Of a stretch of 9,245 nt of DNA, positions 4,848-9,245 are shown in pieces. The notes under the pieces were generated by a model, which saw only the letters and a program-made list of their open reading frames with translations, did no database searches and was not told the origin of the DNA. The translations under genes were made by a program, and so were the position numbers. The stretch comes from JANWHZ01 sp964527385 (lineage in GTDB: Bacteria; Patescibacteriota; Saccharimonadia; Saccharimonadales; UBA4665), in the NCBI GenBank assembly GCA_964527385.1, contig CAZGPZ010000042.1, positions 1 to 9,245 on the forward strand, read 5' to 3'. The number at the start of each line of letters is the position of its first letter. The first letter of the stretch is position 1.

Positions 4848-5477
4848 GTGATATATCCTGAACTTGCCAAAGAGCTTGTAGGTCTCCTTGACGAAGACCA
4901 AATCCAATTTAAGGCTTTCGCGGCGAGATATTATGCTCTCGAGACAGGTGCAAAACAGCTTCGTAGATCGGAAATACAATTACGTGCAGCGTGCAAGCGC
5001 AGAGCACGAAAAATGCTTAATATTCTTGAGAAAATCGGAAAGCCTACCCTTTCAAATATTGGCAAGCAAGCTTCCGAAGCTATCACGGTTTTGGCGTTGC
5101 ACGCAAACTACCAAGTCATGAAGCATGTGCTTGCTGAGTTCAGAGAATGCGAAAAACAAGATTCAGCGAACGTGCACTTGCCATCCATTCCCGCCTTGGT
5201 TGATCGTATCCAAATCTTGGAAGGGCATGAGCAGGTTTTTGGTTCCCAGTGGCTCGAAGGGGACAACGGCAAGCCGTCCTTGTACCCAGTCCATAGTCTC
5301 CGATCCGTCAACACCCGCCGAACGGCGTATGGGCTAAAAGCGCTGCGCAGGCCTCGCATCATGGCGTTCAGGGACGCTGCCAGAAAAGCCGTCATCCCAG
5401 CGACAGCTGACGATATGCGTCCTCCAACAACCGAGGAATTGAAGAGATACGTTGGCGATTATATGGATGAGTGGTAG
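4848..5477 (+). CDS. DUF6624-like protein, function unknown
   Basis: A 209-residue soluble protein with no signal peptide or membrane segment. Several blocks match what I know of DUF6624: an N-terminal PELAKELVGLLDEDQ (residues 4-18), GKPTLSNIGKQAS at about 64-76 (family pattern: G-x-P-T...x-G...A), a LALHAN helix at about 82-87, and VDRIQILEGHEQVFGSQW at about 118-135, followed by R-R-x-x-Y-G-L at about 158-163. No catalytic role is established for the family. The N-terminal 25-60 region is basic and helical (RRSEIQLRAACKRRARK). The C-terminal 165-209 is basic and then acidic. The start is GTG; no in-frame ATG lies nearby upstream. The stop overlaps the GTG of the following mosaic ORF, so the two may be cotranscribed. 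Confidence 0.7.
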   Translation: MIYPELAKELVGLLDEDQIQFKAFAARYYALETGAKQLRRSEIQLRAACKRRARKMLNILEKIGKPTLSNIGKQASEAITVLALHANYQVMKHVLAEFRECEKQDSANVHLPSIPALVDRIQILEGHEQVFGSQWLEGDNGKPSLYPVHSLRSVNTRRTAYGLKALRRPRIMAFRDAARKAVIPATADDMRPPTTEELKRYVGDYMDEW

Positions 5478-5505
5478 AAGTGAACGGGCGCCAGGCGACA
5501 GAGGC

Positions 5506-5517
5506 GAAGCCGATAGT
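5506..5517 (+). repeat. 12-bp direct repeat, copy 1 (GAAGCCGATAGT)
   Basis: Recurs at 5627-5638 in a different reading frame, 121 bases downstream, just before the folD-derived segment. It might mark a further junction in the mosaic. Confidence 0.6.
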
Positions 5518-5626
5518 AATTGCTTCGTCGAGCTACGACGAGCATGCGTACGGTCCTGTTAGCGCCGAGCTTTCGGCGAGAGGTTACAGCACGATTGTAT
5601 ACAAGACAGACAAAGTTCTGCGCGGA

Positions 5627-5638
5627 GAAGCCGATAGT
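5627..5638 (+). repeat. 12-bp direct repeat, copy 2 (GAAGCCGATAGT)
   Basis: Second copy of the repeat at 5506-5517, lying 14 bases before the folD-derived segment begins. Confidence 0.6.
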
Positions 5639-5652
5639 TTATATTTGTTACA

Positions 5653-5740
5653 CAAAGCTGTCGGCGATTTGGCGCCTGACGTTTACGAACGCGACGACCT
5701 GGCTATAACGCCTACAAAAGGCGGCGTCGGCCCGCTGACC
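5653..5740 (+). repeat. folD-derived segment in the mosaic
   Basis: 83 of 88 bases match 4372-4459. Differences are at 5657, 5659, 5665, 5668 and 5702; two amino-acid changes result (T to A twice). Similarity stops sharply after GCTGACC. Confidence 0.95.
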
Positions 5741-5771
5741 GTGCACATTTTGAAAACGGCGGGCAAGCGCG
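5734..5771 (+). repeat. murD-derived segment in the mosaic
   Basis: 35 of 38 bases match the minus strand of 6689-6726 (murD helix after the P-loop). The three differences all change the amino acid (A to V, S to T, S to G). It overlaps the end of the folD-derived segment by the shared GCTGACC. Confidence 0.85.
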
Positions 5772-5801
5772 AAAAGATCGTCCGCGTTGTTTGCCATGTG
5801 C

Positions 5802-7061
5802 TTATAACTCGTGTACAGCGTCTTGGAAAAGGTCGCCTTTTTCTTCGAAATCGCGCCAAACCGAATAGCTCGGCGCTGCCGTGCTTAATACCACTGCTGA
5901 GTTTGCTGGCGCGTGCTCGGCGGCGAAACACACCGCTTCGCGCATGTCCTTGGTTTCCAGTACGTTCGGTTGGTAGCCGGCGGGAAACGCCGCTTTCATT
6001 TTCTCGGTCGTATCCGGAAATAGCACAACGTTCGGCACGCCGAGCGAAGCGACCAGTCCCATCACTGGCGCGAAATCATAGTTCCGGTCTTGCCCCCCCA
6101 GTAGTACGCACCCGATCTTGCCAATGCGTTCGTTGATCGCCGCCAAGCTTGCCATGGTCGATTCCGGGGTCATGCCGATCGCGTCGTCGATGTACGTTTT
6201 CCCATCTTTCGTGGCGACGATTTGCATGCGGTGGCGGAGCGGCACGAACGAATTAATCGCTTGCATCGACACGTCGTCGCTGACGCCAAATTCGCGTGCG
6301 ACCTCACGGGCGACCAGCGCGTTCAGGCGATTGTGCTCGCCGAAAAGCTTGGCACTGCTCATATTGAGCGGCTCGCTGGTGTCGATGGCTTTGGTCCGGC
6401 ACGCCGCTTCGCTAGCCCAGTGCTTGAGGGCGGGGAACGACGGGTTGTACACGAACAAATCATTCTCGCCTGCATAGCGCATGATGTTGTGCTTGGCTTC
6501 CCAGTACTTGTCGAGTGAGCCGTGCCAATTCGTGTGGTCGTTATACAGGTTGATGCACGCGCTGACATGCGGGCTGGCGCGCAGGTCGTCGAGTTGGTAG
6601 CTGGAAAGTTCCAGTACAAATATTGTGTCGGCCGTAGCAGTATCCAACGCGGACAGCGGCGACGTGCCGATGTTACCTGCGAGCACGACGCGCTTGCTCG
6701 CCGATTTCAAAATGTGCGCGGTCAGCGACGCCGTCGTGCTTTTGCCTTTCGTGCCGGTGATCCCAACTGTGGTCGCGCCGGTCACCGGGACAAGCGAAAA
6801 GAAAAGTTGCATGGGCGTTATGTATGGCACGGGCATTTCGTGCCCGGGGATCGCCTCGTTCTTGATGAAGATCGTCCGGGCTGGATTGTAGCTCGAAAGG
6901 AAACCAAGCGGGTTGTCGCCAGGTTGCTTGTCGACGGCGACGAACATGTCCAGGTGGGCGTGTTTTTCCAGGAATTCCTGCACGCCCGCCAAGGCGCGTC
7001 CTTGTCCGGCGCCGACAAAGACGACATCCTTGTCGCTGAAGGTGCCAAGCGGCCACTTCAT
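5802..7061 (-). CDS. murD: UDP-N-acetylmuramoyl-L-alanine--glutamate ligase (MurD/MurD2 type)
   Basis: A 419-residue Mur ligase that would join glutamate to UDP-MurNAc-L-Ala using ATP in the cytoplasmic stage of peptidoglycan synthesis. Visible motifs: P-loop GITGTKGKSTT at about 100-110, ELSSYQL at about 151-157, YNDHTNWHGS at about 173-182 with the later Lys190 (AKHNI) at the position of the carbamylated lysine, GEHNRLN at about 241-247, LRHRMQ at about 275-280, the C-terminal domain LGGQDRNYDF at about 321-330, and STAAPSYSVWRDFEEKGDLF at about 393-412 (canonical S-P-A-x-x-S...R-G-x-x-F). DDAIGMTPES replaces the usual D-S-x-x-T-N-P. The gene sits directly behind murL with overlapping ATGA, so the substrate is probably L-Glu (MurD2 type) rather than D-Glu; this is inference from context. 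Part of it (6689-6726) is copied in the mosaic at 5734-5771. Confidence 0.92.
   Translation of the reverse strand: MKWPLGTFSDKDVVFVGAGQGRALAGVQEFLEKHAHLDMFVAVDKQPGDNPLGFLSSYNPARTIFIKNEAIPGHEMPVPYITPMQLFFSLVPVTGATTVGITGTKGKSTTASLTAHILKSASKRVVLAGNIGTSPLSALDTATADTIFVLELSSYQLDDLRASPHVSACINLYNDHTNWHGSLDKYWEAKHNIMRYAGENDLFVYNPSFPALKHWASEAACRTKAIDTSEPLNMSSAKLFGEHNRLNALVAREVAREFGVSDDVSMQAINSFVPLRHRMQIVATKDGKTYIDDAIGMTPESTMASLAAINERIGKIGCVLLGGQDRNYDFAPVMGLVASLGVPNVVLFPDTTEKMKAAFPAGYQPNVLETKDMREAVCFAAEHAPANSAVVLSTAAPSYSVWRDFEEKGDLFQDAVHEL
6689..6726 (-). repeat. murD segment copied in the mosaic (parent copy)
   Basis: Encodes LTAHILKSASKR just after the P-loop of MurD. The minus strand matches 5734-5771 at 35/38 bases. 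Confidence 0.85.
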
Positions 7062-8416
7062 GCATCCAATCCTTCCTGGAGGATGTGTTCGATCGTAGGT
7101 TTAAGTTCTGCCGGCAGCGCTTCATCGGGTTGCAATTGCAACATATGCCCAAGCGCGTCTTGCCAATTGCTTTCCATAATAATACCTTGCTCGGCAGCTA
7201 ACCGCATGAGGCAACTGTTCGCAAACTTATTTTGTTCAGCAGCAAGATTGAGCGATAGTACCAACTCGTCAGTCGTGCCGACACAGTCGAGCGGCTGTTC
7301 GCCCTGGCGGCCAAGCAGTTCGAGGAATAGCGTTTGCAACGACGCTTCATCCAAGAAATCGTACCCGAATACCCGCAGCATATCCGTCTCGCTTAGCCAA
7401 GGAGCGAGCAAGATGAAGCTGCTTAGGGACTTGGGGCTTTCCAGGCTCCAACGCGCGTTCGGGCGTTTGCTTGGGTCGATGCGGAAGACGAAATTATCGC
7501 TCGTGAATACTTCGAAATATGCCGGGTAGCGGGCGAATAATTTGGCGACCGCGACGGACGTGAGTTCGCGGATCGCGCTAAAGTAGGTCACATTCAACGC
7601 GACATGCTCGTGCACGAAGCTTTGCAGCTTTTGCTCGGAGCTGAACGACTTGCTCCACTGGTGGTTGACGGTGCCGAAATCGGAAGCGTGCCGCGGGATG
7701 CTGGCGCTGGCTTCGTTTGCGACCACCACATAATCCTTGCCGAGGGCAACCGCGAGCGCGGTGCCGACCAGCCCAAAAATAAGTGATATAGGCACGTGTC
7801 CTTTGTAGGCGCCTGGCTGTTCCTGCAGCGTGAGCAGTTGCTTGTCCAGCGTCCGTTCAACGACGTGCAGCGGGATGTGCATGACCTCGGCGACTGCCTT
7901 TGCCTGGCCGAGCTGCTCGCCGGTTGCCATGACGAAGCCCTCGGTTGGAACATTGGCGCGCTTGAGCATCTCGCCCGCGACGATGGAATCTTTCCCGCCG
8001 CCAATCCCGAGCAAGGCGGATGGAGACGCCGTGGTTGTTGCAGCAGGAAGCGCAAGGTTCGTGCCAGCATGCGCGCTGAACTGGGCGAGTTTGTCGGGCG
8101 ACAGCCTGTTAACATATAAAAATTCGCCAAGCCCGCCGCGCCAGACATCATTCCAAAACGCTGCTTCGCCGGCATCCATGACGTATGGGTGTTCAATCGC
8201 CGATGGCAAAAATATCTTGTAGTAACTGATGCCGAGCGCGATATGCATGGCCCGAAGGCTGGCGCGCTGGATGTCGTTGTCGCGAAGTTCTACCGGGAAA
8301 ACAAACCGTTCGCTGAGCGAATACGTTTTGCCGCCACGAGCCAGGGTGTAATCGAAGTGGACGGTTCGCTTGTCGGCGCCGACCCGTACTTCTTGGTATA
8401 TAAAACCATCGTGCAT
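7058..8416 (-). CDS. murL: UDP-MurNAc-L-alanyl-L-glutamate epimerase (MurL)
   Basis: A 452-residue protein matching the MurL family, which epimerises the terminal L-Glu of UDP-MurNAc-L-Ala-L-Glu to D-Glu in an ATP-dependent reaction, as described for the MurD2/MurL route of Xanthomonas. Motifs: a PP-loop-like nucleotide site LGIGGGKDSIVAGEML at about 136-151, GHVPISLIFG at about 206-215, VANEASAS at about 232-239, and VNHQWSKSF at about 250-258; the last three follow the family pattern GHVP..., NE-x-S-A, NHQ(Y/W)SKS. There is no signal peptide and it should be cytoplasmic. The start is ATG 8416 with an extended -10 box six bases upstream. Its TGA (7058-7060) overlaps the murD ATG (7061-7059), indicating translational coupling. 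The pairing explains how D-Glu could be made without MurI or a D-amino acid transaminase, but absence of those genes cannot be seen here. Confidence 0.88.
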   Translation of the reverse strand: MHDGFIYQEVRVGADKRTVHFDYTLARGGKTYSLSERFVFPVELRDNDIQRASLRAMHIALGISYYKIFLPSAIEHPYVMDAGEAAFWNDVWRGGLGEFLYVNRLSPDKLAQFSAHAGTNLALPAATTTASPSALLGIGGGKDSIVAGEMLKRANVPTEGFVMATGEQLGQAKAVAEVMHIPLHVVERTLDKQLLTLQEQPGAYKGHVPISLIFGLVGTALAVALGKDYVVVANEASASIPRHASDFGTVNHQWSKSFSSEQKLQSFVHEHVALNVTYFSAIRELTSVAVAKLFARYPAYFEVFTSDNFVFRIDPSKRPNARWSLESPKSLSSFILLAPWLSETDMLRVFGYDFLDEASLQTLFLELLGRQGEQPLDCVGTTDELVLSLNLAAEQNKFANSCLMRLAAEQGIIMESNWQDALGHMLQLQPDEALPAELKPTIEHILQEGLDA

Positions 8417-8422
8417 GCTCCT

Positions 8423-8431
8423 ATTATGGCA
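8423..8431 (-). promoter_or_regulatory. Extended -10 promoter of the murL-murD operon
   Basis: The minus strand reads TGC CATAAT, six bases (aggagc), then ATG at 8416. The AGGAG directly abutting the ATG is too close to be a Shine-Dalgarno site and would lie upstream of the transcript start, so the operon message is probably leaderless. Confidence 0.6.
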
Positions 8432-8474
8432 TGTTTTTTGGGGTCTTGGTGCATTCGAACGAGGCTGAACTATT

Positions 8475-8505
8475 TTGACAAACTACGGGTATAGTATGGT
8501 ACTCT
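8475..8505 (+). promoter_or_regulatory. Promoter region of the MazG-like gene
   Basis: A perfect TTGACA at 8475-8480. Two -10 candidates follow: TATAGT at 8490-8495, only nine bases after the -35, and TGG TACTCT at 8497-8505, with a 19-base spacer and seven bases before ATG 8513. The second fits the leaderless spacing of other genes here. No Shine-Dalgarno site is present. Confidence 0.5.
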
Positions 8506-8512
8506 ATTTTTT

Positions 8513-8854
8513 ATGAATACACCGCAGAGTAAACTCTATCTCAAAGACAACCCAACACTCAAAGATATCCAGGCCTATGTCGCCGAGATGGAAGAGGAGC
8601 GTGGTTTTACTAAAGTCTCATTGCTCCAAACTTACTTGTTGTTCGTGGAAGAAGTTGGCGAACTGGCGAAGCACATCCGGAAAGCGCAGGCAGCGATGCG
8701 TATCGACGCAGCAAAACACTACAGCGACGATGTGGCCGAAGAGCTGGCAGATATCATGCTGGTGCTGTCGGCTGTTGCCAACCGTTTGGGGGTTGATATC
8801 GAGCAAGCAGTCCGCGAAAAAGAAGAAGTGAACAAGAAGCGTACCTGGAAATAA
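8513..8854 (+). CDS. MazG-like NTP pyrophosphohydrolase
   Basis: A 113-residue all-alpha protein of the MazG/dUTPase-like superfamily, which hydrolyses (d)NTPs to monophosphate and pyrophosphate and clears non-canonical nucleotides. FVEEVGELAKHIRK at about 44-57 supplies the EExxE metal site (Glu46, Glu47, Glu50), and VAEELADIMLVL at about 74-85 gives the ExxD half (Glu77, Asp80). The tail NKKRTW matches the usual C-terminal K-x-R-x-W. Length fits a single MazG-domain protein of the RS21-C6/dCTPase type; the preferred nucleotide is unknown. The stop is six bases from the stop of the convergent kinase gene. Confidence 0.88.
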   Translation: MNTPQSKLYLKDNPTLKDIQAYVAEMEEERGFTKVSLLQTYLLFVEEVGELAKHIRKAQAAMRIDAAKHYSDDVAEELADIMLVLSAVANRLGVDIEQAVREKEEVNKKRTWK

Positions 8855-8860
8855 TCCCCG

Positions 8861-9245
8861 CTAGCTCGCGAGGCGCTGTCCTTGCCCGAGCACCAAGTTA
8901 CCAAGTACTCGTACAAAATTGTCCGTTACATCCTCCTGGCGGCCGTTGCCAGAAATTTCCACGTACCCATACATGTTGGCCAGCTCGTTGACGACCGGCG
9001 AAGTCAACGTATTATATTCACTCACCCTATCCAAAGCCACGCGATAATCGTAATCGGGATGACCGTCTGACATCGCCCGAGTCAGCTGGTGCAGTATTGC
9101 ACTTTCGTCACGGACATCTATGGCCACGCATCCATGCAAGCGCATTTTGCCCGCGATGACAGCTTCGTAAATTAGTGGCAGAAGTTCAGGTTCTTTGGGG
9201 TAGCCGTCAATGAGCGTGATGCCAGGTAATGCCAGGGTACTAAGA
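8861..9245 (-). CDS. Adenylate kinase-like nucleoside monophosphate kinase (5' part missing)
   Basis: The frame ends at TAG 8861-8863 and is open to the window edge, leaving about 127 C-terminal residues. The visible part has the adenylate kinase order: ITLIDGYPKEPELLP (canonical DGFPR, with Tyr for Phe and Lys for Arg), a strand with the V-A-I-D-V dyad (canonical hhhL-x-h), a helix ILHQLTRAM at the ERLxxR position, DYDYRVALDRVSEYN at the R-x-DD-x-x-x-x-x-x-R-h-x-x-Y position, LTSPVVNELANMYG at the T-x-P-h-h-x-Y-Y position, and a final VRVLGN helix. The P-loop lies outside. Several arginines that bind phosphate in adenylate kinase look absent (the LID R-x-DD is DYDYR), so it may be a divergent or specialised kinase. 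An internal ATG at 9145 is not the real start because homology continues upstream. Confidence 0.65.
   Translation of the reverse strand, partial: LSTLALPGITLIDGYPKEPELLPLIYEAVIAGKMRLHGCVAIDVRDESAILHQLTRAMSDGHPDYDYRVALDRVSEYNTLTSPVVNELANMYGYVEISGNGRQEDVTDNFVRVLGNLVLGQGQRLAS

Larger units (their letters stand above)
5471..5801 (+). pseudogene. Mosaic pseudogene: pre-ATP-grasp fragment + folD tail + murD fragment
   Basis: The frame starts at GTG 5471, inside the end of the DUF6624 gene. Part 1 (about 5504-5650) reads KPIVIASSSYDEHAYGPV, then AELSARGYSTIVYKTDKVL. This resembles the N-terminal pre-ATP-grasp domain of MvdD/RimK-like ATP-grasp proteins (beta strand, DEHA loop, helix EL..RG, strand, TD). 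The ATP-grasp catalytic domain is absent. Part 2 (5653-5740) is a 94% copy of folD 4372-4459 in the folD reading frame. Part 3 (5734-5771) matches murD 6726-6689 at 35/38 bases in the murD frame (LTVHILKTAGKR against LTAHILKSASKR). The residues after that (EKIVRV) faintly recall the FolD C-terminus ENVIRA. The frame stays open past 5801 to 6136 only because it runs antisense to murD. No functional enzyme can result; the join of three genes in one frame suggests repeated illegitimate recombination or template switching, or less likely an expressed fusion peptide. Confidence 0.75.

Noticed and set aside
5802..6136. Continuation of the mosaic frame beyond 5801
   Set aside because: This part is simply antisense to the 3' end of murD, whose minus-strand frame carries clear Mur ligase motifs.
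6522..7529. 335-codon plus-strand frame, and similar long frames over murD and murL
   Set aside because: They are open because the GC-rich coding strand gives few stops in antisense; no domain is recognisable, and the minus-strand frames have full family motifs.
8440..8465. tRNA-like 3' end (minus strand TTCGAATGCACCA)
   Set aside because: Only a T-loop-like word followed by ACCA; no T stem, acceptor or anticodon arm can be built around it.
8475..8495. TTGACA paired with TATAGT as a classical promoter
   Set aside because: The spacer is only nine bases, too short for sigma-70 recognition; the downstream TACTCT box is a better partner despite a weaker match.
1..9245. CRISPR arrays, insertion sequences, prophage or defence genes
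   Set aside because: No regularly spaced repeats, transposase, integrase, terminal inverted repeats or recognisable defence domains were found on either strand.

Overview
The window most resembles a small-genome member of the Candidate Phyla Radiation (Patescibacteria), probably Candidatus Saccharibacteria. This is an inference from style, not from a marker gene. The grounds are compact genes with short intergenic gaps, leaderless starts immediately after extended -10 promoters, many short divergent proteins, and a MurL plus MurD pair for D-glutamate incorporation. The standard bacterial code fits: TAA, TAG and TGA are all used as stops.

Left part (1-2700). A membrane protein of unknown function runs off the left edge on the minus strand. 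It is followed by a 2H-phosphoesterase/2'-5' RNA ligase-like protein (minus), a DEDDh 3'-5' exonuclease (plus), a roughly 220-bp gap with a possible gene remnant, and an alpha/beta hydrolase (minus). Each of the four genes has an extended -10 box (TGnTATAxT) placed six bases before its start codon, so the mRNAs are probably leaderless.

Middle (2700-4850). A tRNA-Lys(CUU) gene on the minus strand ends in a strong, probably bidirectional terminator. It is flanked on both sides by hairpin-rich non-coding DNA. The side upstream of the tRNA can fold into a closed multi-branch structure of about 143 nt ending three bases before the tRNA. Next come a small two-helix membrane protein with a Shine-Dalgarno site, folD (tetrahydrofolate one-carbon metabolism), and a previously easy-to-miss 58-residue acidic protein behind a perfect AGGAGG.

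Right part (4848-9245). A DUF6624-like protein is followed by an overlapping mosaic pseudogene. The mosaic has the N-terminal part of what looks like a pre-ATP-grasp protein, then 88 bp copied from the 3' part of folD, then 38 bp related to the P-loop region of murD, all kept in one reading frame. The two parents lie about 1.3 kb upstream and 1 kb downstream. On the minus strand murL and murD form a start-stop-overlapping operon. MurD would add L-Glu to UDP-MurNAc-L-Ala and MurL would then epimerise the attached residue to D-Glu, replacing a free glutamate racemase. A MazG-like NTP pyrophosphohydrolase (plus) and the C-terminal part of an adenylate kinase-like protein (minus, cut by the window edge) close the window.

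The strongest points for follow-up are the folD/murD mosaic, the uniform leaderless promoter spacing, and the structured element upstream of tRNA-Lys.
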